A stretch of 5,770 nt of DNA from Dehalococcoidia bacterium (GTDB lineage: Bacteria; Chloroflexota; Dehalococcoidia; JACVQG01; JAHKAY01). Both the position numbers and the translations under genes were made by a program. Below, in pieces: positions 1 through 5,403 of this stretch. The stretch is from positions 1 through 5,770 of the forward strand of contig JASLXN010000100.1 of the NCBI GenBank assembly GCA_030740315.1, written 5' to 3'. Within the stretch, counting starts at the first letter, position 1, and each line of letters starts with the position of its first letter. The notes beneath the pieces were generated by a model. It was not told where the DNA came from. It saw only the letters and a program-made list of their open reading frames with translations, and searched no databases.

Positions 1-55
1 GCTCCTCAGAGCCGGCCTGGGAGTGTATAACAAACCAACGTTTCTTGTCTTCCAT
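1..55 (-). CDS. nusG: Transcription termination/antitermination protein NusG, N-terminal fragment
   Basis: Only the first 18 codons are present; the gene continues past the left edge of the window. The visible peptide starts MEDKKRWFVIHSQAGSEE, which fits the start of the NusG NGN domain (typically W-[YF]-V-[VI]-H followed by a G and acidic residues). NusG binds RNA polymerase, increases elongation processivity, and links transcription to ribosomes or Rho. The ATG lies 5 nt after the secE stop, with a weak AGG ribosome-binding site overlapping that stop, so translation is probably coupled to secE. The secE-nusG neighbourhood is the usual bacterial one and supports the call more than the short peptide does alone. 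Confidence 0.9.
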   Translation of the reverse strand, partial: MEDKKRWFVIHSQAGSEE

Positions 56-60
56 AATAC

Positions 61-291
61 CTACGAGGACTGCAGGAAAAGACGGGTGAGCTGGGAGAAT
101 CCGTAATCAATGCCTCCCAGAAACGCACCCACGACGGCCGCCACTATTATCACCATAACGGTGAGACGTATGGTCTCCTGCCGGGTGGGCCACACCGCTT
201 TTCTCAGCTCAGAGACAACCTCCCTGAACAGCCTTAGCCTTACTCTCGCCTTGGGACGTGCCGTGGTACGCGCAGGACTTCTCCCAGGCAT
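61..291 (-). CDS. secE: Preprotein translocase subunit SecE
   Basis: Encodes a 76-residue single-span SecE, the small essential subunit that clamps SecY in the SecYEG channel of the cytoplasmic membrane. A basic N-terminus (residues 1-22, rich in Arg, Pro and Ala) leads into an amphipathic segment. The family motif follows at about residues 28-40 (SELRKAVWPTRQET, compare ELKKVxWPTRxET), then one transmembrane helix at about 42-66 (hydrophobic run from LTVMVII to GAFLGG). The length suits the short, one-helix form seen in most bacteria. The frame stays open upstream to an ATG at 372, but that start would overlap rpmG by 77 nt and add a non-conserved stretch. The ATG at 291, 4 nt after the rpmG stop, is preferred. 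A GGGAG lies 13 nt upstream of it, further than usual, so translation may depend on coupling to rpmG. Confidence 0.93.
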   Translation of the reverse strand: MPGRSPARTTARPKARVRLRLFREVVSELRKAVWPTRQETIRLTVMVIIVAAVVGAFLGGIDYGFSQLTRLFLQSS

Positions 292-295
292 AGGC

Positions 296-463
296 CTACT
301 TGGTCTCCCGATGCTGAGTATGTGCCCGGCAGCGAGGGCAGAACTTATTAAGCTCCAGGCGCTGCGGATCATTCCGCCGGTTCTTGGAGGAAGTATAGCT
401 CCGCTGCTGGCACTGTATACAGGCCAGGTAAATCACCTCGCGTACGGCAGCCTTTTTGGCCAC
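296..463 (-). CDS. rpmG: 50S ribosomal protein L33, zinc-binding form
   Basis: Encodes a 55-residue L33 of the large ribosomal subunit. Reading from a GTG at 463, the protein begins MAKKAAVREVIYLAC and ends in HTQHRETK. Two CxxC knuckles (Cys15/Cys18 and Cys42/Cys45) form a zinc ribbon, so this is the C+ (zinc-binding) form. Between them lies the typical L33 stretch with TSSKNRRNDPQRLELNKFCPRC-like residues. The GTG start is supported by a GGGGAG ribosome-binding site lying across the last codons of tuf, 6 nt upstream. The start is 3 nt after the tuf stop, and the gene ends 4 nt before secE, so it is embedded in one tight operon. It is short and GTG-initiated, hence easily missed by automated gene calling. 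No Zn-independent (C-) paralogue is in the window. Confidence 0.95.
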   Translation of the reverse strand: MAKKAAVREVIYLACIQCQQRSYTSSKNRRNDPQRLELNKFCPRCRAHTQHRETK

Positions 464-466
464 TGG

Positions 467-1666
467 TTACTCCCCTACAGTCGTAATCACGCCTGCGCCC
501 ACGGTCCTGCCTCCCTCCCGGATGGCGAACCTCAGCCCTTCCTCTAGGGCCACGGGGTGTATTAGCTTTAGTCCCATCTTTATGTTGTCCCCCGGCATGG
601 TCATCTCCACACCTTGGGGAAGCTCAATAATCCCGGTCACATCAGACGTCCGGATAAAGAACTGTGGCTTATATCCCGTGAAGAAGGGGGTATGGCGACC
701 TCCCTCTTCTTTAGACAACACATATACCTCAGCAAAGGCATTGGAGTGGGGCTTGATGGTGCCGGGGGCGGCCAGCACCTGGCCCCGCTTGATTTCATCC
801 CGCTCAACACCCCGCAGCAGGCACCCCACCGCCTCCCCAGGCTCGGCGGAGTCCAGAATCTTGTGGAACATCTCCAGGCTAGTAGCAACCGTTTTCCTGG
901 TCTCCTTAATACCCACAATCTCCACTTCGTCACCGGGTTTTATGATGCCCCGCTCCACACGGCCAGTGACGACGGTGCCGCGTCCCTTGATGCCGAACAC
1001 ATCCTCCACAGGCATAAGAAACGGTCTGTCCTTGGGGCGTGGCGGCAGGGGAATATATTCATCCACGGCCTCCATGAGCTTCAGTATCTGGCCGCATTCG
1101 GGGCAATCACGGTCTCCACAGCCGTGCTCCAGAGCTTTGACAGCGCTCACCCGGACAATGGGAGTGTTATCGCCGTCGAACTGGTAGCGGGTCAGCAACT
1201 CGCGTAATTCCAACTCCACCAGTTCCAGCAGCTCCTCATCATCCATCATATCCACTTTATTGAGGGCCACCACGATGCGGGGCACCTCCACCTGCCGGGC
1301 CAAGAGGATGTGCTCCCGTGTCTGAGGCATCGGGCCATCGGGGGCGCTCACCACCAGAATAGCACCGTCCATCTGGGCGGCGCCGGTAATCATGTTTTTG
1401 ATGTAGTCAGCGTGTCCGGGGCAATCAATATGGGCGTAGTGCCGCTTTTCCGTCTCGTATTCAACATGGGAAATGTTGATTGTAAGACCACGGGATTTCT
1501 CTTCAGGGGCATTGTCAATACTATCGAAGGCGCGGTATTCACCGCCCCCCTGGCAAGAGAGTATCCTTGTGATGGCTGAAGTGAGGGTAGTCTTGCCATG
1601 GTCTACGTGCCCGATGGTGCCCACATTGGCGTGGGGTTTGGTGCGCTCGTAGTGTTTCTTCGCCAT
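467..1666 (-). CDS. tuf: Translation elongation factor Tu
   Basis: A full-length 399-residue EF-Tu, the GTPase that carries aminoacyl-tRNA to the ribosomal A site. The G domain shows all expected motifs: P-loop GHVDHGKT (19-26), switch I RGLTI (59-63, Thr62 contacts Mg), DCPGH (81-85, with the catalytic His85), NKVD (136-139) and SAVK (174-177). Domain 2 begins near residue 210 ([23 protein letters not shown]) and domain 3 near 305, ending [18 protein letters not shown]. Just after SAVKALE there is a cysteine-bearing insertion, CGDRDCPEC (183-191), absent from E. coli EF-Tu. The ATG has a perfect AAGGAGG ribosome-binding site at 1674-1680, 7 nt away. The start is only 20 nt after the tRNA-Thr(GGU) 3' end, so the mRNA 5' end is probably made by tRNA processing. 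It is the first protein gene of the tuf-rpmG-secE-nusG operon. Confidence 0.98.
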   Translation of the reverse strand: MAKKHYERTKPHANVGTIGHVDHGKTTLTSAITRILSCQGGGEYRAFDSIDNAPEEKSRGLTINISHVEYETEKRHYAHIDCPGHADYIKNMITGAAQMDGAILVVSAPDGPMPQTREHILLARQVEVPRIVVALNKVDMMDDEELLELVELELRELLTRYQFDGDNTPIVRVSAVKALEHGCGDRDCPECGQILKLMEAVDEYIPLPPRPKDRPFLMPVEDVFGIKGRGTVVTGRVERGIIKPGDEVEIVGIKETRKTVATSLEMFHKILDSAEPGEAVGCLLRGVERDEIKRGQVLAAPGTIKPHSNAFAEVYVLSKEEGGRHTPFFTGYKPQFFIRTSDVTGIIELPQGVEMTMPGDNIKMGLKLIHPVALEEGLRFAIREGGRTVGAGVITTVGE

Positions 1667-1673
1667 GTAAATG

Positions 1674-1680
1674 CCTCCTT
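1674..1680 (-). promoter_or_regulatory. Ribosome-binding site of tuf
   Basis: AAGGAGG on the minus strand, 7 nt before the tuf ATG. It is a full anti-16S match and fits the very high translation expected of EF-Tu. It sits within the 20 nt separating the tRNA-Thr(GGU) 3' end from tuf. Confidence 0.9.
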
Positions 1681-1686
1681 ATAGTA

Positions 1687-1758
1687 AGCCCACAACCAGA
1701 TTCGAACTGGTGACCCCACCCTTACCAAGGGTGTGCTCTACCACTGAGCTATGTGGGC
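1687..1758 (-). tRNA. tRNA-Thr (anticodon GGU)
   Basis: A 72-nt cloverleaf read on the minus strand. The 7-bp acceptor stem GCCCACA/TGTGGGC is perfect. The D arm is GCTC-loop-GAGC, the anticodon arm CACCC-TTGGTAA-GGGTG puts GGT at positions 34-36 (reads ACC and ACU), and the T arm is ACCAG-TTCGAAT-CTGGT. The discriminator base is U and CCA is not encoded. It is the last tRNA before tuf, the place held by thrT (also GGU) in E. coli. Confidence 0.97.
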
Positions 1759-1826
1759 CCTTGACCATATTATGTAGCGGTGCCCCCATCCCATCCGAGG
1801 AGGCCCTATCCTCTCTTTTTCAGTGG
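1759..1826. other. 68-nt spacer between tRNA-Tyr and tRNA-Thr(GGU)
   Basis: In E. coli this interval holds glyT. Here no cloverleaf, TTCGA-type T arm or TCC anticodon arm is found on either strand. Bases 1824-1826 are the encoded CCA of tRNA-Tyr. A CATAAT hexamer on the minus strand resembles a -10 box but has no acceptable -35 at 16-18 nt, so an internal promoter is not claimed. Confidence 0.5.
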
Positions 1827-1911
1827 TGGAGGGGGTAGGATTCGAACCTACGTAGCCCTTCCGGGCGGCAGATTTACAGTCTGCTCCGATTAACCACTCC
1901 GGCACCCCTCC
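1827..1911 (-). tRNA. tRNA-Tyr (anticodon GUA)
   Basis: An 85-nt class II tRNA on the minus strand. Acceptor stem GGAGGGG/CCCCTCC; anticodon arm GCAGA-CTGTAAA-TCTGC with GTA at 34-36; long variable arm with a GCCC-GGAA-GGGC hairpin; T arm GTAGG-TTCGAAT-CCTAC. The discriminator A is followed by an encoded CCA (1824-1826), unlike the other three tRNAs in the window. G1-C72 and A73 fit bacterial Tyr identity. It lies 3 nt after tRNA-Thr(UGU). Confidence 0.97.
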
Positions 1912-1914
1912 CCC

Positions 1915-1986
1915 AGCCCAAGGGGGGAGTCGAACCCCCAACCTACCGATTACAAGTCGGTTGCGCTACCGTTGCGCCACTCGGGC
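1915..1986 (-). tRNA. tRNA-Thr (anticodon UGU)
   Basis: A 72-nt cloverleaf on the minus strand and the first gene of the tRNA-tuf operon. Acceptor stem GCCCGAG/CTTGGGC has one G-U pair. D arm is GCGC-loop-GCGC, anticodon arm ACCGA-CTTGTAA-TCGGT gives TGT at 34-36 (reads ACA and other ACN codons), and T arm is GGGGG-TTCGACT-CCCCC. The discriminator is U and no CCA is encoded. It matches the place and anticodon of E. coli thrU. The predicted transcript start is about 5 nt upstream of its first base. Confidence 0.97.
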
Positions 1987-1997
1987 AAACATACGGT

Positions 1998-2027
1998 AGT
2001 ATATCCACCCACCCTTTCCCCTGTCAA
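1998..2027 (-). promoter_or_regulatory. Promoter of the tRNA-tuf-rpmG-secE-nusG operon
   Basis: On the minus strand, a perfect -35 TTGACA (2022-2027) is separated by 18 nt from a -10 TATACT (1998-2003, 5 of 6 consensus bases). The expected start near 1991 is about 5 nt before tRNA-Thr(UGU). The near-consensus hexamers suit a highly expressed stable-RNA and tuf operon. The 18-bp spacer is 1 nt longer than the optimum. Confidence 0.85.
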
Positions 2028-2201
2028 GGCGATGGGGCACACTCTACCATAGTGGAGTGGAACTGCCTGCCACCGTTCAATATTATACAAACCTTTGCCT
2101 TTCCCAGCAAGCACCGGTCTTTTTACAGAACACAGCCACTCTTACTCTCTCTGACCAGCCCAATGATTACGGGAAGAACGGCCTTCGCAGCTGTGTCAGC
2201 T

Positions 2202-2230
2202 TTGACGTACAATCACAGGGCAGATATAAG
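2202..2230 (+). promoter_or_regulatory. Candidate promoter P1 of the MaoC-like gene
   Basis: TTGACG (2202-2207, 5 of 6) is followed after exactly 17 nt by TATAAG (2225-2230, 5 of 6). The predicted start is near 2237, giving a leader of about 109 nt before the ATG at 2346. It is found by consensus only. Confidence 0.65.
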
Positions 2231-2232
2231 CC

Positions 2233-2261
2233 TTGACCGCCACACCCCAAGCCGATAGGAT
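2233..2261 (+). promoter_or_regulatory. Candidate promoter P2 of the MaoC-like gene
   Basis: TTGACC (2233-2238, 5 of 6) and TAGGAT (2256-2261, 4 of 6) are 17 nt apart, 31 nt downstream of P1 in the same orientation. The predicted start is near 2268. Its -10 is weaker than that of P1, so it could be a secondary start or chance. Confidence 0.35.
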
Positions 2262-2282
2262 GTGCATGGGCAAGTTCCTGAC

Positions 2283-2304
2283 ACCGCAGGCCCCACAATG
2301 CGGT
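2283..2304 (+). other. Stem-loop in the leader of the MaoC-like gene
   Basis: ACCGCA (2283-2288) pairs with TGCGGT (2299-2304) around a 10-nt loop, about 25 nt before the ribosome-binding site. No T-run follows, so it is not a classical terminator, and I recognise no riboswitch class in it. Confidence 0.35.
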
Positions 2305-2345
2305 AACAGCCATTACGGCACACCAATTGAAGGAGGCCACCAAAT

Positions 2346-2801
2346 ATGGAAGGCATGCACTTTGAAGATGTGAACATAGGCGACAAGTTTCTGAGCATGG
2401 GGAGGACTATTTTTGAGACGGATATCGTCAATTTCCTAGGCCTCAGCCGGATAAATGAGCCGCTTTTCAATGACCGGGAGTTCTATGAGAAGCAGGGGAT
2501 TCTCAAGGGACGGCTGGTGCCGGGGCCACTTACATATGTCATAGCCATGGGGCTGTTCACCAACCTGGGTTTAATCCATGGAACAGTGCTGGCCTTTCTG
2601 GGAATGGATGAGTTCCGCATCCCTAAACCGGTGTTTTGCGGCGATACCCTCACCCTAGAGTTGACGGTAATCAGCAAGAGACAGACATCCAAACCCAAGC
2701 AAGGGGTGGTCACTTTCAGGCTGACCACCCGGAACCAGCGGAATGAAGAGGTAATGCACTGGAACCACACCCTTATGTTGGCCGGTAGAGGAGCCGCTTA
2801 A
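2346..2801 (+). CDS. MaoC-like hot-dog-fold protein with altered catalytic motif
   Basis: A 151-residue single hot-dog domain resembling MaoC/(R)-enoyl-CoA hydratase-type acyl dehydratases. Family-like stretches are the N-terminal FEDVNIGDKF (6-15), GRTIFETDIVNFLGLS (19-34), the central helix region GRLVPGPLTYVIAMGL (55-70), and the C-terminal sheet from AFLGMDEFRIPKPVFCGDTL (83-102) to the conserved TSKPKQGVVTFRLTTRNQRNEEV (114-136). Active relatives usually carry a GDxNPLH-type motif after the LS; here residues 35-41 read RINEPLF, so the expected Asp, Asn and His are Ile, Glu and Phe. Hydratase activity is therefore doubtful; binding of an acyl-CoA, or another reaction, is possible. The ATG at 2346 has a GAAGGAGG site (2329-2336) 9 nt upstream; the ATG at codon 4 is less well placed. 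The gene converges on the CoA-transferase operon, which suggests but does not prove a shared pathway. Confidence 0.85.
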   Translation: MEGMHFEDVNIGDKFLSMGRTIFETDIVNFLGLSRINEPLFNDREFYEKQGILKGRLVPGPLTYVIAMGLFTNLGLIHGTVLAFLGMDEFRIPKPVFCGDTLTLELTVISKRQTSKPKQGVVTFRLTTRNQRNEEVMHWNHTLMLAGRGAA

Positions 2802-2808
2802 GTAAAAG

Positions 2809-4020
2809 TTAAGGTATGGCTCCTTCTTCCTTGAGCCGGACCAGGTCATCCCAGGTCATGCCCGCTACCTCCAGCAGCACCTCCTCCGTGTGCTGTCCCA
2901 GCTCCGGGGCGGGAGCACTCACCTCGGCCGGGGTACCGCTGAACTTCACCGGGCTGGCTACCAGCCGGAGTTCCCCACAGAGGGGGTGGGGCACCTGGGT
3001 GAAGAAGCTGTTAGCTGTTGCCTGTGGGTCTGTAACCACATCGATCACTGTTTGCACCCGGCCAAAGATTAGCTGATACCGGGTGAAAACCTCCTCCCAG
3101 GAGGCGCAGTCCCGACTGGTCATGACTCCCTCCAGTATGGACACTAGCTCAGCACAGTTTTCCTCCCGGCATAGGCTGTTGTTGAACCGGGGGTCTTGCT
3201 CCAGGTCAGGACGGCCGATGGCCTCGCAGAATGCGGGCCAAAAACGGTCTGACTGTATCATAACCAGCTGCACCCACAGACCATCCCCAGTCCTGTAGGT
3301 GTTCCACAGGGGATTGCGTGTCTTGCCCCGCTCCGTATTAGGTATTTCGATCCCCGCGGACAGCGCCGGCATCATGTCCATTCCCAGCATCCAGACGGCT
3401 GTGTTGAACAGGGACAGGTCCAATGCCTGCCCCACCCCTGTTCTCCCCCGGGCCACGAGGGCTGCGGATATGGCACCGGCGATTAGCATAGAGGTGACGT
3501 TGTCCCCCATACCGGGGCGCTGGGGGGGCGGGGCGCTATCCGGCTCCCCCATCTTGCTCATCGCACCACCCCTCGCCCAAAAAGCTGAGTAGTCATACCC
3601 CGGCTTGTCCCGCTCCTGGCCCTCCCGGCCAAAGCCGGTAAGCACCGCATAGACTATCTGTGGGTTTAGACGGGCCACGATGTCATAAGGTAGGCCCAAC
3701 CGCTCTAGGGCGGCCACCTTGAAATTGGAAACCAGGACATCACTTTTCTGGATAAGGTGCCTCAGCACATTTTTCCCGGAATCATACCGCAGGTCCAAGG
3801 CCACACCCTTTTTGTTACGATTAACCTGCTCGAACCAGTAGTTGACCTCCCCCACCGATACCCCGTCCACCGAACGCAGACCGCGCATAGGGTCGCCCAT
3901 CACCGGATCCTCCACTTTGACAACCTCTGCCCCCCAATCGCCGAGTATAGCGCAAGCGCTGGGCACAGCCACCCAATGTCCCAACTCCAGCACCCGTAAT
4001 CCATCCAGTGCCCCTGACAT
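2809..4020 (-). CDS. CaiB/BaiF family III CoA-transferase (second gene of pair)
   Basis: A 403-residue family III CoA-transferase. These enzymes move CoA from an acyl-CoA donor to a carboxylic acid through an aspartyl-CoA thioester and act as interlocked dimers in the cytoplasm. Seen here: the N-terminal Rossmann-like CoA-binding part (GLRVLELGHWVAVPSACAILGDWGAEVVKVE, 7-37), GDPMRG (42-47), the NRNKKGVALDLR segment (68-79), PGYDYSAFWARGG (140-152), and RPGMGDNVTS (168-177) in which Asp173 is the likely nucleophile. The C-terminal part has the recurring family segment SPVKFSGTP and ends HTEEVLLEVAGMTWDDLVRLKEEGAIP. The ATG at 4020 has an AAGGAGA ribosome-binding site at 4025-4031, 4 nt upstream. 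It starts 25 nt after the stop of its paralogue and is surely co-transcribed with it. The acid substrate cannot be told; carnitine, oxalate, malate, mesaconate and aromatic acids are all used in this family. Confidence 0.95.
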   Translation of the reverse strand: MSGALDGLRVLELGHWVAVPSACAILGDWGAEVVKVEDPVMGDPMRGLRSVDGVSVGEVNYWFEQVNRNKKGVALDLRYDSGKNVLRHLIQKSDVLVSNFKVAALERLGLPYDIVARLNPQIVYAVLTGFGREGQERDKPGYDYSAFWARGGAMSKMGEPDSAPPPQRPGMGDNVTSMLIAGAISAALVARGRTGVGQALDLSLFNTAVWMLGMDMMPALSAGIEIPNTERGKTRNPLWNTYRTGDGLWVQLVMIQSDRFWPAFCEAIGRPDLEQDPRFNNSLCREENCAELVSILEGVMTSRDCASWEEVFTRYQLIFGRVQTVIDVVTDPQATANSFFTQVPHPLCGELRLVASPVKFSGTPAEVSAPAPELGQHTEEVLLEVAGMTWDDLVRLKEEGAIP

Positions 4021-4045
4021 AACCTCTCCTTATTCCTTCCTTACC

Positions 4046-5257
4046 TCAGAGTATAGCGCCAGCGTCCTTGAACCGGGTCAGGTCTTCCCAGGTGTAGCCA
4101 TGCTCCAGCAGCACCTCCTCCGTATGCTCCCCAAGCTGAGGGGCTGTGCTTCGCACCGAGGCCGGTGTGGTGCTGAACCTGACCGGGCTGGCAATAAGCT
4201 TTATTTCCCCCTGAGCCGGGTGGTCTGCGGTGGTCAGAAAGCCATTGGCCCACACCTGGGGATCGGTGTCAATATCGCCGGGGGTCTGCACCAACCCCCA
4301 GATACAGCCGTGCTCGTCCAGCAACCTCCCCCACTCCGCCCGGGGACGCCTGGCAAACACCTCCTCCAAAATGGCGACAAGGGCAGCACCGTTCCGCCAC
4401 CTGCCGCCGGTGGTGCCAAAGCTAGGGTCTTTCTCCAGCTCCTTCCTGCCAATGGCCTTGCAGAATCCGGACCAATAAGGTGCGGACTGAGGCATCACCA
4501 GAAACAGCCAGCGCCCGTCGCCAGCCCGATAGTAGTTGAGCAGTGGGTTGCCGACAGCGGTACGGGTGGTACGGGGCACATCTTGGCCGGCCAGGAGGCA
4601 GGCCTGAATATCTATGCCTAGTTGCCACATGGCGGTGTGCAGGAGGGCGGTACTCACCCTCTGACCTTTTCCGGTGCGCTCCCGGTTGAATAGGGCGGCG
4701 GATACCGCACTCACAATAGCCAGGGAGGTGGAGTGGTCACCGAACCCGGGCCTCGGGGACACGGGAGGCCCATCAGGCTCACCCAGCACCCCCATAATCC
4801 CCGAGCGTGCCCAGTGTGCGCTGTAGTCAAAGCCAGGGCGCTCCCACTCCTCCCCGTCATCGCCGTACCCAGAGAGGCTAGCATAGATAAGGCGGGGGTG
4901 CTTCGCCGCGAGCGCCTCATACTCCACCCCAAACCGACTAAGGGTGTCTGGCTCCAGGTTGGTGGCGAACACATCGGCCTCGGCTACCAGCCGGTGGACA
5001 GCCTCCTGGGCCTCTGGGCGTCGCATGTCCAGAACCACGCTCCTCTTGTTACGGTTGTCCATCTCAAAAGGGGGACTCAAGGAGAGGTCAAAGGGGTAAA
5101 TACCCATGCCCATAAACCCTCGGACGGGGTCACCGCCCTGCGGGTTCTCAATCTTGACCACCTCTGCTCCCCAGTCCGCCATGATGGCCATGGCTGCCGG
5201 CATGGCCACCCAGTGGGCCAACTCCACTACCTTAATGCCCGCCATGGCACCCGTCAT
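4046..5257 (-). CDS. CaiB/BaiF family III CoA-transferase (first gene of pair)
   Basis: A 403-residue paralogue of the downstream gene, of identical length; 30 of the first 47 residues match it without a gap. It has the same layout: CoA-binding N-terminus (GIKVVELAHWVAMPAAMAIMADWGAEVVKIE, 7-37), GDPVRG (42-47), NRNKRSVVLDMR (68-79), PGFDYSAHWARSG (141-153), RPGFGDHSTS (169-178) with likely catalytic Asp174, and C-terminal SPVRFSTTP and HTEEVLLEHGYTWEDLTRFKDAGAIL. The frame is open to a TTG at 5317, but that codon lies in the candidate -35 box and adds 20 unconserved residues. The ATG at 5257 is chosen because a GGAGG site (5265-5269) precedes it by 7 nt and because it gives the same N-terminus and length as the paralogue. 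The two proteins may be separate homodimers or the two subunits of one heteromeric transferase, as known for benzylsuccinate (BbsEF) and malate (SmtAB) transferases. Confidence 0.95.
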   Translation of the reverse strand: MTGAMAGIKVVELAHWVAMPAAMAIMADWGAEVVKIENPQGGDPVRGFMGMGIYPFDLSLSPPFEMDNRNKRSVVLDMRRPEAQEAVHRLVAEADVFATNLEPDTLSRFGVEYEALAAKHPRLIYASLSGYGDDGEEWERPGFDYSAHWARSGIMGVLGEPDGPPVSPRPGFGDHSTSLAIVSAVSAALFNRERTGKGQRVSTALLHTAMWQLGIDIQACLLAGQDVPRTTRTAVGNPLLNYYRAGDGRWLFLVMPQSAPYWSGFCKAIGRKELEKDPSFGTTGGRWRNGAALVAILEEVFARRPRAEWGRLLDEHGCIWGLVQTPGDIDTDPQVWANGFLTTADHPAQGEIKLIASPVRFSTTPASVRSTAPQLGEHTEEVLLEHGYTWEDLTRFKDAGAIL

Positions 5258-5264
5258 CGCAGCG

Positions 5265-5269
5265 CCTCC
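5265..5269 (-). promoter_or_regulatory. Ribosome-binding site that fixes the start of the first CoA-transferase
   Basis: GGAGG on the minus strand, 7 nt before the ATG at 5257. No comparable site precedes the alternative upstream TTG start at 5317, so this site decides the start. Confidence 0.8.
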
Positions 5270-5288
5270 GTGCTTCGTTGTAAGGCAA

Positions 5289-5317
5289 AGGATGCCCCAT
5301 CGGCCCATTGCTGTCAA
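5289..5317 (-). promoter_or_regulatory. Candidate promoter of the CoA-transferase operon
   Basis: On the minus strand, a perfect TTGACA (5312-5317) lies 17 nt before CATCCT (5289-5294), which matches only 3 of 6 -10 bases. The predicted start is near 5282, giving a leader of about 25 nt. A perfect -35 with a poor -10 is what an activator-dependent or weak promoter would show; chance is also possible. Confidence 0.5.
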
Positions 5318-5403
5318 TGTGCCGGTACCGGAGGGACGCCGTGAGCCTGTAGCATTCGAAGGCTGAAAGGGCGGCAGGCAAGCAGATCTTTGAGTGCATC
5401 AGA

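Larger units (their letters stand above)
2028..2345. other. Divergent intergenic region between the tuf operon and the MaoC-like gene
   Basis: About 320 nt with no convincing gene: the short open frames here lack a ribosome-binding site and resemble no family. From about 2040 to 2200 no clear hairpin, repeat or RNA gene is visible. The right part holds two candidate tandem plus-strand promoters (2202-2230 and 2233-2261), a 6-bp stem-loop (2283-2304) and the ribosome-binding site of the 2346 gene (2329-2336). Confidence 0.6.

Noticed and set aside
456..1187. Long plus-strand open frames (243 and 197 codons) opposite tuf
   Set aside because: They lie wholly antisense to a certain tuf gene, lack family resemblance, and reflect codon bias of tuf in the opposite strand.
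1795..1821. Plus-strand GAGGA-N7-TCCTC hairpin followed by TCTTTTT, terminator-like
   Set aside because: Only a 5-bp stem, and no plus-strand gene lies upstream that would need terminating; probably chance within the tRNA spacer.
1738..1941. 67-codon minus-strand open frame containing GVPEWLIGADCKSAARKGYVGSNPTPS
   Set aside because: It is the in-frame translation of the tRNA-Tyr gene and flanks, a common false gene call.
2812..2835. AAGG...CCTT dyad between the convergent genes as a bidirectional terminator
   Set aside because: The stem is 4 bp and no adequate T-run follows on either strand.
2869..4123. A 21-base identical stretch at 2869-2889 and 4103-4123, as a direct repeat
   Set aside because: It encodes the shared HTEEVLLE segment in both CoA-transferases and is explained by paralogy, not by a mobile or regulatory repeat.
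3842..4621. 259-codon plus-strand open frame across the two CoA-transferase genes
   Set aside because: It is antisense to both genes and spans their junction; composition is low-complexity Pro/Ser/Gly-rich with no recognisable domain.
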